Below are positions 33,940-44,424 of a stretch of 64,000 nt of DNA, one piece after another. Under the pieces are notes generated by a model. The model did no database searches and was not told the DNA's origin. It was given only the letters and a program-made list of their open reading frames with translations. The stretch is from Nothophaeocryptopus gaeumannii. Its lineage: Eukaryota > Ascomycota > Dothideomycetes > Mycosphaerellales > Mycosphaerellaceae. The translations under genes and the position numbers were made by a program. The stretch is taken from positions 310,001 to 374,000 of the forward strand of contig JASISA010000019.1 of assembly GCA_031771865.1 (NCBI GenBank), written 5' to 3'. Within the stretch, counting starts at the first letter, position 1, and every line of letters starts with the position of its first letter.

Positions 33940-35811
33940 CTATTGTATCGTGGTCCCAAACATACCATACATGCGCTGCCAGCCATGAATGCTGTCCGTC
34001 TTCACTCCATCGGCCTCGTCCAGCTGTACTCCATACTCCTCAATGCAGCATTCGAATGGCAAATTGCTTAGACTATCCCCTCCGCCTGTTTCTTCGAGAT
34101 TGCCCCAGAGGATGAAGAGCTTCTCGCGCAGTTGACCAAGCAATGCGGAATTATGTCTCAAATCATCAGGATCTTCTACTCCATTGCCGAACAGGAAGAC
34201 TGCTTGCTCATGTTGGAGATGTACCCACATCCTGTGAGCATCCATGTCTTCTTTGGATGGCGTCTTGATGGCATCCTCAAGCAGAAGTGAGAAAGACCAT
34301 TCATAGCTGGGCGAGTTGCCAGTGAATTGCCAGTCCATGCTGTCCGGACTACTTCCAGACTCTGGTTCTGACTGCACTGCGAAGTCTTCGAGCAACTTAG
34401 GCTCATAATCGACCACGCGAACCCTGGCTCTATGTTTGGCGTTTATGAAGGGAAGCAAATACGCGTGGCCGTTTGGCGACTCATTGATATGGTTTACGTT
34501 GTCGACATCCAGGATATCCTTGACCCTGGTGACCGCCACTTCTTGGTGGCTACACCGCATGTTCGGGTTCGTCCTGACCTTGGCAGTGTCTTTTGTGGGG
34601 ATTACCCCTGGTTCTGAGGTGGTTTGTGCCGCTTTCTGACGTTCTCGTTTCTCTTGCTTCTTCTGCTTCTTCTTTTGACGATTACTCATCAGTCTGTCGT
34701 CGTCCTTCTCCTTGTCTTCTCCAAGCTGTATTCTTCGAGCAGCCCAGTACTTCTCCTTTCTCTGCAATACGGCCTGGACTTCAGGCGGAGACGTAGTAGC
34801 GACCTTGGAGATCAAGACTCTATCGCGATTGCGGTCATCGGGCCACATGTCTCCCTCCAGCTTTGGAAACCCTTCTTTGTTATATTGAATCTTGACGTTT
34901 CTCAGAAAGACCAGATCGCCCTCTCGCACGTTGGCACTTGCGAATTGGGCATGCGGTGGTTTGACATTGACCTTCAGCACAAGCCAACCCCAAGGCCCTT
35001 GCCAGGACTTCCCTGAGGGCGCAGTGTAGCTAAAGTGATCTCCATCACGGCCACGCGGATCGCCTTCTTCGGGTGGTGGGTAGTATCGCATTTGCTCGTT
35101 TGGTGTATAGTCTGTGATGTACAAATCGCAGCCACCATATGCGGCGCTGATGCACTTGACGACAATGCCGTACAGATCCACGAAAGTCTTGGGCTGCAGG
35201 TCTTTGACAAGCCTGTATTTGGGATTGCCGCTGTCTTCGGTCTTCGGTCGCTTCGCAGATGGAGGTGCCATTGCATCTGACGATAGTCCCCGCTGCTTCG
35301 AGTGCTTGGCGGCCTCCAATGCGATACGGCCGCACATGATGTCCTTGAGATGTATGATGTATTCCTGCTCTCCAAGCTTGAACTTCTCTACGTCCAACGG
35401 CGTTCCAAGGCATTCAATTCGTTGCTTGTCGACATATGCTATGCTGAATGCTTTACTCGGGATCCCCCCTCCGGGAAATACCATGGTTGATGTTTGATAG
35501 TTCGACAGCACAAGAGTCTCGCCATTGAACGTGCTCATCTTCGCACTTCGTAACAAAACGACATCCCCGATATTCCGAACTTTGGGCAGAGACTCCGGAT
35601 CTTCCTTGAAAAATCGGCAAGGCAGGCCATCAGAGCCAGAAATTGCCATGGACAAAGGATGATCCAAGAGCTTGAAGGTGAACATATACGTGCCTTTCCT
35701 TGTAGGAGCCGGGGCCATGATGTCCACAACAACGCCAATGATGTTGACGAAGGTGCCTTCTGGTGATTGACGGGCTTTCGCCAGGTCCACGAACCCTCCA
35801 GGAAGTGCCAT
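33940..35811 (-). CDS. POT1: Protection of telomeres protein 1
   Basis: Shelterin protein that binds the single-stranded G-rich telomeric overhang. Single exon, 623 residues, ATG at 35811. The N-terminal OB fold (about residues 1-160) begins GGFVDLAKARQSPEGTFVNI followed by GVVVDIMAPAPTRKGTYMF and FKLLDH, the typical Telo_bind pattern. A second OB fold (about 205-350) contains KTFVDLYGIVVKC, CDLYITDYTPNEQ and VREGDLVFLRNVKIQ, as in POT1PC. Then comes a Lys/Gln-rich basic linker (SNRQKKKQKKQEKRERQK) and a C-terminal region (about 430-623) that may contact other shelterin proteins. Assignment rests on the two OB-fold signatures, their order and the length. It is the second telomere gene in the window, about 30 kb from TEL1. 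Confidence 0.85.
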   Translation of the reverse strand: MALPGGFVDLAKARQSPEGTFVNIIGVVVDIMAPAPTRKGTYMFTFKLLDHPLSMAISGSDGLPCRFFKEDPESLPKVRNIGDVVLLRSAKMSTFNGETLVLSNYQTSTMVFPGGGIPSKAFSIAYVDKQRIECLGTPLDVEKFKLGEQEYIIHLKDIMCGRIALEAAKHSKQRGLSSDAMAPPSAKRPKTEDSGNPKYRLVKDLQPKTFVDLYGIVVKCISAAYGGCDLYITDYTPNEQMRYYPPPEEGDPRGRDGDHFSYTAPSGKSWQGPWGWLVLKVNVKPPHAQFASANVREGDLVFLRNVKIQYNKEGFPKLEGDMWPDDRNRDRVLISKVATTSPPEVQAVLQRKEKYWAARRIQLGEDKEKDDDRLMSNRQKKKQKKQEKRERQKAAQTTSEPGVIPTKDTAKVRTNPNMRCSHQEVAVTRVKDILDVDNVNHINESPNGHAYLLPFINAKHRARVRVVDYEPKLLEDFAVQSEPESGSSPDSMDWQFTGNSPSYEWSFSLLLEDAIKTPSKEDMDAHRMWVHLQHEQAVFLFGNGVEDPDDLRHNSALLGQLREKLFILWGNLEETGGGDSLSNLPFECCIEEYGVQLDEADGVKTDSIHGWQRMYGMFGTTIQ

Positions 35812-36595
35812 CTTGACGTAGATTTTCTTTCCAACTATGTAGTCTCGGTCAAACCGGATAGCGCTGAGCTGCTCACTTCTGCCCCTACAACACAGCTCAC
35901 GGTGTCCGTAAGCCGCTATTGTCTTTTCGATGACAATGTGTGCCTCGCAGGAGCATGGTTGGTGCCTGGAAACCTCTGCAAAGCTGTCTTTGCAAAGAGA
36001 GACTAGCGAGTGGAATAGGTGAGGTAAAAGAGGCGCCGCGGATGTAGCTCAGCGTACTATTCGTCTCCGCAACAATTGCATCGAAAGAAACTCATGGCAG
36101 GCAGGTCAATGCCATACTGTCGCGTGAGCCCAGAGAAGACGCGCCGCGGGGTGAGTAGTCGAAGTCTATTTGTAGAAACATGTGAAACTGCTGACACCGA
36201 ACAATCGGTGACTGGAAGGCAGGAGCCTGCGCTACTTCACCGCAGCATATTCATTCACTTGAGTCTGCTGTTTGACACATGTTAGTCACCGCTTGTCAGT
36301 TCATGTGCTTATTGCTTCCTTTCACCAATCGCTCTTGCTCCAGCAAACGGTCATCCGCGTCCACGACTTTTGCCGCGGTCAAATCCAACGGTTACGAGTG
36401 CGGGACTCTCCAGCTTTGTTTTCGCTCTTCCTCAGGTGCCTTCCAACGTCACACTCCAAACACACCTGCACTCTGCCCGCGCTTGGAATTTTACTGTCGC
36501 ACTTGCAGCTTCAGCAGCTGAAAACACCACCTCGAACATCATACTCGCCACCGCAGAGCAATTCCATCCTTCGAACCCGGCGAACACCAGCGACC
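35812..36595. other. Divergent POT1/importin-alpha promoter region
   Basis: 784 bp. The frame of the importin gene is open upstream to 36272 but encodes leader-like sequence. A string at 36038-36052 resembles a tRNA 5' end but no cloverleaf follows. Confidence 0.45.
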
Positions 36596-38305
36596 ATGGC
36601 GGAGCGCTACATCCCCGAGCATCGCCGAAACAACTTCAAGGCAAAGAGCACCTTCAAGCCGGATGAGCTCCGCCGCCGCCGCGAAGAACAGCAGGTCGAG
36701 ATCAGAAAGCAGAAGCGTGAAGAGAATCTCGCCAAGCGAAGAGGCATCGGCGCCCGCGGTGACCAGCCTGGCGCCTCCCTCGGCGCAGCTCCTGATAGCG
36801 ACGATGAGGGCGCAAACACCGAGAGCCAGGTAAAGATCCCCTGTACTGTCACTATAGTGTAGCTCGACTGACGTGCACTCTAGCTGAATGAGGAGCTGCC
36901 GATAATGGTGCAGGGCGTCTTCTCCGACAAGATTGACGACCAGATTGCCGCCACTACCAAGTTCCGAAAACTGCTGTCGAAAGAGCGCAACCCCCCGATC
37001 GAGCGAGTTATCGAGACTGGAGTCGTCGGCCGATTTGTCGAGTTCCTGCGCTCACCCCACACCCTCGTCCAGTTTGAAGCCGCCTGGGCACTCACCAACA
37101 TCGCTTCCGGTTCGGCTCAACAGACTCAAGTAGTCATCGAGGCAGGAGCCGTGCCAATCTTTGTCGAGCTGCTCAGCAGCCCAGAGCCCGACGTGCGGGA
37201 GCAGGCAGTATGGGCGCTCGGAAACATTGCTGGTGACAGCCCGGCTTGCAGAGACTTCGTTCTTGCGTCCGGAGCTCTGGCGCCCCTGGTCCGCCTCTTG
37301 GGCGACAGCCGCAAGCTCAGCATGCTCAGGAATGCCACATGGACACTCAGCAACTTCTGCCGTGGCAAGACTCCACAGCCCGACTGGAACACAATTGCAC
37401 CGGCTCTCCCAGTCCTTGCGAAGCTCGTCTACTCTCTCGATGACGAGGTCCTCATCGACGCCTGCTGGGCTATTTCATACCTTTCAGATGGCTCGAACGA
37501 CAAAATTCAAGCTGTCATCGAGGCCAACATCCCACGTCGCTTGGTCGAGCTTCTCATGCACGCATCCACCTCAGTCCAGACTCCAGCTCTCCGTTCGGTT
37601 GGAAATATAGTAACTGGCGACGATGTGCAGACTCAGCTCATCATCAACTGTGGTGCTCTCCCAGCTCTCTTGTCTCTCCTTAGCAGCACTAAGGATGGTA
37701 TCCGAAAGGAGGCATGCTGGACCATCTCCAACATCACCGCTGGCAACAGTACCCAGATACAGTCTGTGGTTGATGCCAACATCATCCCACCGCTCATCCA
37801 TCTTCTGAGCCACGGCGACTTCAAGACACGCAAGGAAGCTTGCTGGGCCATCTCGAATGCCACAAGCGGTGGCCTTCAGAAGCCGGACCAGATTCGCTAC
37901 CTCGTCAACCAGGGCGCCATCCGTCCTCTTTGCGACCTTCTTGCCTGCCCAGACAACAAGATCATCCAGGTCGCTCTCGATGGCCTTGAGAACATCCTCA
38001 AGGTTGGTGACATGGACAAGGAGGCCCAGGGTGATAGCGCAGAGCCACCAGTCAACCGGTATGCTTTGTTCATCGAGGACTGTGGTGGCATGGAGAAGAT
38101 CCACGATTGCCAGAACAACAGCAACGAGGAGATCTACATGAAGGCGTACAGCATCATCGAGAAGTACTTCTCCGATGACGACGGCGACGCGGAAGTCGGG
38201 GATCTTGCACCTCAACAAGGTCAAGACGGTCAATTTGGGTTTGGTGCTCAACAGCAGCAACAAAACTTCAACTTCGCCAATGGAGGAGACAGCATGGACA
38301 TGTAA
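36596..38305 (+). CDS. SRP1: Importin subunit alpha (karyopherin alpha, SRP1/KAP60)
   Basis: Adaptor that binds classical nuclear localisation signals and importin beta. Exons 36596-36829 and 36884-38305, 54-bp intron (GTAAAG...CTCTAG), 551 residues, the usual family length. The N-terminal importin-beta-binding domain is Arg/Lys-rich (RYIPEHRRNNFKAKSTFKP, then DELRRRREEQQVEIRKQKRE). About ten armadillo repeats follow with the conserved Trp-Asn pattern (FEAAWALTNIASG, QAVWALGNIAGDS, NATWTLSNFCRGK, DACWAISYLSDG, EACWTISNITAG, EACWAISNATSG). The tail is acidic and Gln-rich. The ATG at 36596 is set by the conserved MAERYIPEHRR start. The gene is divergent from POT1. Confidence 0.95.
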
Positions 38306-39184
38306 GAAGCACTTCATGGCATCCTCTTTCATCACTAGCTCCATCATCAGGGCGCGAGGAGCGGAAGAATAGAACAGTCCTGTCGCCAACTCCCAGCTTC
38401 GAGGACACAGGTAAGTAAGCATTGTCAAGCGCTATAAAAACGCGATCGTCGGAAACGACGGACGGCCGCGCAGACAACTGCAACATCCCACGGCGCGAGC
38501 ACGAGCCCAGCATCGATCCGACACAGCACCCAGGCAGCTTCTAGCGATCCACTGCATGACTCGTTTCGTTTCGACACCACCCGTACCACCACCATCTATC
38601 CCTCTCAGCATGGCCCTGATACCCCAACAATGGACCCCTTCGACATCTACGACGCACGCATTATGGACTTCAACATCAACACGAATTACTTTGGCACGGC
38701 TGGTCACTCCGAAAAACTCTTTTGCGTGACATGACTGGCGTTTTGAGTGGACACGAGCTTTGGGAATGTTTTAGGCGCACACGCGAGAAAGACAGGACCG
38801 AGGAGGCGGACATGGCACGATGATTTGCCTTCTTTGTGCTTTTGCCGAAGGCTGAGCTGGTTAAAGTGCGTGCTGCGTTGCGTGTTGATAGATTCCGAAT
38901 GTGAAATGTACGTTTTGCTCAAAAGTTTGTCCTCTCATTCTATCCCAGACATTCGGTCGTCCACTTCACATTCAAGGTTACGACTCACCAGATGAATGAG
39001 GTCGACGAATCGTCACCCACTCAGGCACCTATCCTAAAGAAGTCGTTGACTGCTTGAAATTCAAGAAGCGAAGTATGAGTTCGTGAGATGAAGAGAGCGT
39101 TGTTAGCGTTAAAGGAGTTCGAAAGGAAGCATTCCAAAGTGTGGACTGTTCACACTCTGCTCGACCCTGACAAGTACAGAGAAG
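38306..39184. other. Intergenic with possible small gene
   Basis: 3' end of importin alpha, then a TATA-like box (38433-38440) and a small open frame described separately. The rest shows no recognisable gene. Confidence 0.35.
38630..38734 (+). CDS. Possible small protein, 34 residues
   Basis: ATG at 38630 opens a 34-codon frame with a clearly protein-like, acidic/aromatic composition (MDPFDIYDARIMDFNINTN...). The same frame is open from 38438, giving a further 64 codons of Ser/Thr-rich sequence (SSDPLHDSFRFDTTRTTT). TATAAAAA lies at 38433-38440. It may be a micro-protein, the last exon of a gene whose start I cannot find, or chance. No family recognised. Confidence 0.22.
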   Translation: MDPFDIYDARIMDFNINTNYFGTAGHSEKLFCVT

Positions 39185-39736
39185 TTACTTCACGTATCCC
39201 CTTGCAATCGACCCGTCCTCCTGCGTTCCCTTCTCCATGTCTCCCTCCGACTGTGCACTCACTGCTTTCCCCTCTTTCAGAATTCGAAGCAGTTCGTCTT
39301 GCGTCAAGGAAAGTCTGAGTTCGACGTTCTCTCCGTCCCGTTTGACTGATGCTGAGGTCAAGCTCAATGGCTGGCAAGTAGATGTGGATTTTACGTCGCA
39401 GCTTGGTGGAGCGGGTAGAGGACTTGATCTCGGTTCTGGACTCTGATCGTCTGCAGTGTGAGAAGGGGTGGGATCGTCGACTGTCATCTGGTCATCCTCA
39501 TCCAAGGCTCTTCTTCTCCCGACCGTCTCCCTTGGAGCTTTCGACGGCGTATCTGCTTCAGGCTCAGGACCAGACATTCTTCGCATGAGCCCTGTCGAAG
39601 TGATTGACCGTCCTTTCTGAAACCTATGGCGCAAGTTAGTGAGTGGAGACGATGGTGGCCTTTGCTTGCGCGGTGTCTGTGGGTTCTTTTGCTTGTATTG
39701 GTCGAGAAGCTCAATCTGAGAAAGTGGCGGGGCCAT
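39185..39736 (-). CDS. Hypothetical disordered basic protein
   Basis: 183 residues from the ATG at 39736 (MAPPLSQIELLDQYKQK). The frame continues upstream to another ATG at 39880, but that region contains possible splice signals and looks less conserved. The sequence is Pro/Arg/Ser-rich and predicted largely disordered, with one helical patch near the C-terminus (ELRLSLTQDELLRILKEGK). I do not recognise a family. Nuclear localisation is plausible from the basic clusters but unproven. It is upstream of the convergent end of the importin region and tandem to the DUF1264 gene. Confidence 0.5.
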   Translation of the reverse strand: MAPPLSQIELLDQYKQKNPQTPRKQRPPSSPLTNLRHRFQKGRSITSTGLMRRMSGPEPEADTPSKAPRETVGRRRALDEDDQMTVDDPTPSHTADDQSPEPRSSPLPAPPSCDVKSTSTCQPLSLTSASVKRDGENVELRLSLTQDELLRILKEGKAVSAQSEGDMEKGTQEDGSIARGYVK

Positions 39737-39997
39737 TTCCTGGTTGTTAGTGCTGTGACTTGTTCGTGGAACACTGCTTGGAGATGGAGCATTGGATAAG
39801 ATATAGCAAATAGCTCTATGTCGGTCAGGAATCTTGAGTATTCTGAGGCATCCGAGACAGGGCTGGATCTGAATCAACATGAAATTGAGTCGAGAAGGGG
39901 TATTAGGTACATGTCTCGCTGCTGCTACTGTTCACCGGGCCTGTCTCATTCGTCTTAAAAAGCTCGTCACTTCGAAGGCGGTCGAAGACTCGCTCCA

Positions 39998-40732
39998 TCA
40001 TGCCTTATCCTGCTTCTTCCAAAGACTATCAGCATCCGGATGCGTCTCCGGCTCCTTGATATACGCCCTGCTTTCTGCCTTCTTCCTACTCTCAACCCCA
40101 AACCTCCTATCCCGATCCGTCACCAACTTGTCGAAGTCGCACTGGCCATAGCTCGTGAAGCTCGTCATCAATTCTGGCTTGCCCAATGGCACTTGGTCGC
40201 CTCGATCGGTCTGCCATAGTTGAAACACCTTGCCATAGAGGTGAATGACCTCTTCCATCTCTGCGTTTTCAGCCTTCTCCCACACGGCATTCGGAAGACC
40301 CTTTGGAGCGGGCATGATGAGCATTCCGGACTTGACTTCGAAAACGTGAGAGTGCCAGAGCTTACGCTCCTCCGGATCTAGAGTTTCGTAGATGCGTGGC
40401 GAGACCATATATTCGACGCCAATGAGCCGAGCGTTCGGACCTGGGCTGTCGTAGAGGATGCATTGCCGGACTTCTTCGTTTACGTGAGCACAATAGTGAT
40501 TGGCTTCAGATGTGCGCTTTGGGTCGTTCACGTAGACGTGGAAGGCGTTCCTGAGCACTGGTTAGTCTATACGCCACCGAGTTCAGATAAGCTCGTATGT
40601 GACTTGCAAGTGAGCGCAGAGACGCTTGGGTGGATCGAAGTTCTGAACCATAGATGCGCCAGTCTCCAGTACTGTCTCCTTAGTGGACTCAGGCTCGCCC
40701 TTTGCGTTGTTGGTGACCGCAATGGTGTCCAT
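39998..40732 (-). CDS. DUF1264 protein (oil-body-associated-protein-like), GC-AG intron
   Basis: Two exons (minus) 40732-40608 and 40550-39998, 225 residues. The intron of 57 bp has a GCAAGT donor and a TGCTCAG acceptor. Only this GC-AG pair restores PPKRLCAHL|NAFHVYVNDP in frame; the neighbouring GT gives a frameshift. The body contains ANHYCAHVNEEVRQCILYD, ARLIGVEYMVSPRIYE, ERKLWHSHVFEVKSGMLIMP and a C-terminal tail, matching the DUF1264 family of plants and fungi (oil-body-associated proteins). No enzymatic role is established. The start at 40732 (MDTIAVTNNAKGEP) is the only ATG giving a full N-terminus. Confidence 0.83.
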
Positions 40733-41711
40733 GTTGCTTGATTGTTCTGGAGCTGAAAGCAGTGGAATTCGACACAGCTTTGGTCAACGCTCTTATACAC
40801 GCCTCACTTCATCGGAATGACACAAGAGATAGGAGAGAAGAGCGATTGAGCGAAGTTTGAACGAACATGAGCCAGGACAATGCATGAGTAGCCTACGGAT
40901 GCCGCTCGCTGTCGCTGTACAGCTTGACGTCACCGAATCATCATGGCAGGCGAGATATCGGGAGGGCGTTTTGCAGAAAGGAGAGCGAAGCGCAGGGAAG
41001 CAGAATGCGCGTCTGAGAGCTGAAAGGGAGGCATGAGTACTGAGATATGGCTTCTCGATGGGGAGGACGTGTATCCGGCAGATTGTGAGCAACTTGACGA
41101 ACTTTGATGGCGCGCATTCACGTGCGAGCCTGGGCCCCAGTTACGCGGGTGCCTTTCAAGTTCTTAGATCTCTACGCTGCGGTCCTGCTATGCTCTCCAA
41201 ATGAGTGGACAGTGTGGAGGCGCTGAAGGATTGCTGTAGGGCGTTGAGACGGTACGTGTGCTGCAGAGAGACACGTTTCAACTTATCTTCTACTTCTACC
41301 TTTCTCACAAAGTTCGGGTCTGAATCGCAATATGAAAGCGACAAGCAGCAGCGCGGTTGACAGGATGAACGATGAGATACTCTAACGTGAGAACATCTCA
41401 CCCAGCTCCAGCTACTCAGGTGAGATGTCCGATCGCGGCTGACGACGCTGCAGCCAAGCCTTTCATTCCTTCTGCGTTCGGCAAATTGTCCCTCGTCCCG
41501 CCTGGCATGTTGGCAAGGGATTTCCCATCCCGGCTCACTTTCGCGTCTCCTCCGTGTCCTCGTGAGCACGCTTCACGCTGTCTCCAACGCATCTCCTACA
41601 AACACACTCTCTCATAAGATCCACGACTCTCTCTGCTAGCCGACAGTCCTTTCGACCGTTATTTTGCGAAATTTTTCTCAAGAGCATGACCCCTCTTGCA
41701 TCACCATCAAC
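40733..41711. other. Divergent DUF1264/DOT1 promoter region
   Basis: 979 bp without a convincing gene. Shadow frames occur on both strands. The final 100 bp is a CT-rich leader for DOT1. Confidence 0.4.
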
Positions 41712-43199
41712 ATGAACTTCGGGGGCGGCAGCAGCAAACCTAAGGTCTCCACCGTCCGTAAGACAGTCGTTCGAGTTCCTACACAGACCGTCACCCCGAA
41801 TGCGAATCGCCTCAAACCACCCGTACGGCAGCATGACCCGAACCGATTCAAGCCAACCGGAACACCCGCCTTCACCAAGAAGCCTCAAAACCCAGCCAAA
41901 CGAGCCGTTTCCGCCGCGCGAGGGGTGAAGCGCAAGAGCGCGACACCGCAGCCTGCTTGGAGCAGCGATTCTGAAGATGGGAGTAGCGATAATGGCGGCA
42001 GCGATTCCGACGCCTCCCGTAAACGCATCAAGAGCAGCGTAAGCTCAATCGACAGCCATGGGCCTAGAAGAAGCTTGGTTTGCGAGGAAGCGTTCAAAGC
42101 AGAAATCGAGTTTGATGTCATACATGGCGCAAGCGCAACGTCCGGAAAACACACGCCCAAGTTTAAGAACCCTTGGGGCGAGGAAAGCTTCGAAACTTGC
42201 AAGCTGCGGTACCCGAGCAAAGGACAGAAAGAGCGGTTCCAGCTTAAGTGGCCAAAGAATGAGACGGATGATTACAAGCCTATGGAGGATATTATCGAGA
42301 CAGTCGACACGATCTGCAGATACTACTTTCCAGAAGAACTAGCCCAGAAGTACTCCAGTGAAGAAATTGGCTTCAGGAGACAGTACAACCGCGCTTGGCA
42401 GCGCGAGAGCGTGGATGAGTTCATTCAGATCACAAAAGACTTTAACGCCATTTGCAAAAAGCTCGTGGACGACGGCACAATACGGCAGAACCTGCGCACC
42501 GAAAGCAGCATGAGCTTGGATTGGGTCAGACGAATACTCGATCAGACATATTCCAGAACGGTATCTCCGAAGGTGGAAACGCTGCGAGCTTACAAGAACG
42601 GGAGTGACAACGTCTACGGCGAGCTCCTTCCACGTTTCGTCAGCGACATCTTCAAGAAGACGAGACTGAATCACGAGCAGGTCTTTATCGATCTGGGATC
42701 AGGAGTGGGCAATGTCAACCTGCAAGCCGCTCTCGAAGTGGGGTGCGAGAGCTGGGGCATCGAAATGATGCGCAACCCCTGCGACTTGGCTGAGCTGCAA
42801 GAGAAGGAGTTTCCAGAGCGTACGCGCCTCTGGGGGCTTTTAGCGGGCAAAGTGAAGCTCCTACGCGGCGATTTTACACAGAATCACGAGATTGGAGCTG
42901 TTCTGAAGCGCGCCGACGTGGTCCTCGTCAACAATCAGGCTTTTACGCCTCAGCTGAACGCCCAATTATTGTCGATCTTTCTCGATCTGAAGGACGGCTC
43001 CCAGGTAGTCAGTCTCAAGCCCTTCGTACCAGAGGGCTTCAAAATGTCGAGTCGCAATGTTGACGATCCTGTCAACATGTTTGTTCAACGCAAATTCGAG
43101 TACTTTTCGGACTCCGTTAGCTGGGGCGCCGATTATGGAAACTGGTATATTGCGACCAAGGATCCGCGCCCGCTCGAGCGCTTCATGAGGCATATGTGA
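41712..43199 (+). CDS. DOT1: Histone H3 lysine-79 methyltransferase
   Basis: DOT1-family SAM-dependent methyltransferase that methylates H3K79 on nucleosomes, affecting telomeric silencing and the DNA-damage checkpoint. Single exon, 495 residues, ATG at 41712 (MNFGGGSSKPKV). The N-terminal 110 residues are basic and disordered with SDSEDGSSDNGGSDSD, consistent with nucleosome contacts. The catalytic fold covers about 260-495: YGELLPRFVSDIFKK, the SAM motif I VFIDLGSGVGNVNLQAA (D327), the acidic residue in GCESWGIEMM, the LLRGDF strand, and the VVLVNNQAF motif with SLKPF after it, as in fungal DOT1. All hallmarks are present and there is no sign of inactivation. Confidence 0.95.
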   Translation: MNFGGGSSKPKVSTVRKTVVRVPTQTVTPNANRLKPPVRQHDPNRFKPTGTPAFTKKPQNPAKRAVSAARGVKRKSATPQPAWSSDSEDGSSDNGGSDSDASRKRIKSSVSSIDSHGPRRSLVCEEAFKAEIEFDVIHGASATSGKHTPKFKNPWGEESFETCKLRYPSKGQKERFQLKWPKNETDDYKPMEDIIETVDTICRYYFPEELAQKYSSEEIGFRRQYNRAWQRESVDEFIQITKDFNAICKKLVDDGTIRQNLRTESSMSLDWVRRILDQTYSRTVSPKVETLRAYKNGSDNVYGELLPRFVSDIFKKTRLNHEQVFIDLGSGVGNVNLQAALEVGCESWGIEMMRNPCDLAELQEKEFPERTRLWGLLAGKVKLLRGDFTQNHEIGAVLKRADVVLVNNQAFTPQLNAQLLSIFLDLKDGSQVVSLKPFVPEGFKMSSRNVDDPVNMFVQRKFEYFSDSVSWGADYGNWYIATKDPRPLERFMRHM

Positions 43200-44424
43200 G
43201 CGACCGTGCCGCTCGACTGGAAGTCAGAGGCAGGAAATGAGTCGAGAAAACGGAGAGGCTGCTTGGCGGCAGGACCAGAGAGGCCCATTGGATAGGCCAG
43301 GGACGAATTTTCGCTCATTTTCATATCTGCATCTCACTCAGCAGATGGCTCTCACTACTATGGAGCCATAGGGTACGGCAGGCAATTCTTCTTGCATCGG
43401 AGCTTTCGAGAAAGGACAGGATTGGAAAATGATACCCAGATGGCATTGATCTAGCACATTATGTACAGATATCAAGTTCTTGAATCCCTCACGAAGCATC
43501 CCGGCCTCTCTTCCCACATTCCTCCTCCAACATCGTTGTGACTTCTACGTTTGTACGCTCCACATCAAGTCATCGTCTCAGCAAAAAGAAGCCGAAACAA
43601 ACAAGCGATGGAGCGAGCACCTGTATCCTACAGGAACAGGGCCGGGCTTTGATTTTGCACTTCTGTCCACACCTATCATCCTGGTTTGGGTTGGAGATGA
43701 TAGGCTCTAGCTATATTGAGTGCTGAAGGTAAGAGGGAAGAAAACGTGGCGCCATTCTTTAGCGCATATGATTGCTGTAGTTCTCATACAACAGCGTCGC
43801 ACATTCATGCTCGTGGCCATCGACGTCTGCTCCGTAGCAGTGTCTGGCTCGGAGCAAAGGTTTGCAGGTCGCGTGAAGATCGGAGGACGACTGCCTTCAA
43901 TCACTCTAAGGCAACGCTGAAGGAGACAGGGGCGCTCAATACGATACGCGTGAACCTGAGCGCGGCGCTGAAGTGTGCGAAATCCATGATTGGGAGGGTG
44001 GTGAAGTGAGGGAAAGCTGGAAGTGCGAGGAAAATTGTGAAAGGCGCGCTTTGACCCATGCCGGCCGGTATTGGAGCTTGTAATTACGAGCTTTAATCTG
44101 AGTCAGCACTCGAGGACTGGGACTGAGGACATTGTAACGCTTTTGAAAGTGACCTCATTTGTGAGAAGGGGGGTGGATGTTCGGCATTGAACACACAGGA
44201 GATAGATCTTCTACCAGCTATAGTTCTCTCAGCAGTATCTGCCCAGTATATAGGTCTCATATAGGACTGTGAAATGAAATGCATTCCAGAGCGCTTGCGA
44301 ACGGGAGATGCCACCCGGCCCGTGTGGCTGCCGTCGTCATGCAAGGTGCTTGTAGATCTCACGTCCTGTCTCACTTAAAGTCATGTGTAGAAGTAGCGAT
44401 GTGACACCGTAGCCGTGAATTATA
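43200..44424. other. Intergenic 1.2 kb, no gene seen
   Basis: 3' end of DOT1 and promoter of the EF-hand gene. Frames of 60-97 codons here overlap each other in several phases and have no family resemblance. Confidence 0.4.

Noticed and set aside
36038..36052. tRNA-like 5' string (GCGGATGTAGCTCAG)
   Set aside because: No matching acceptor, anticodon or T-arm follows within 90 bp.
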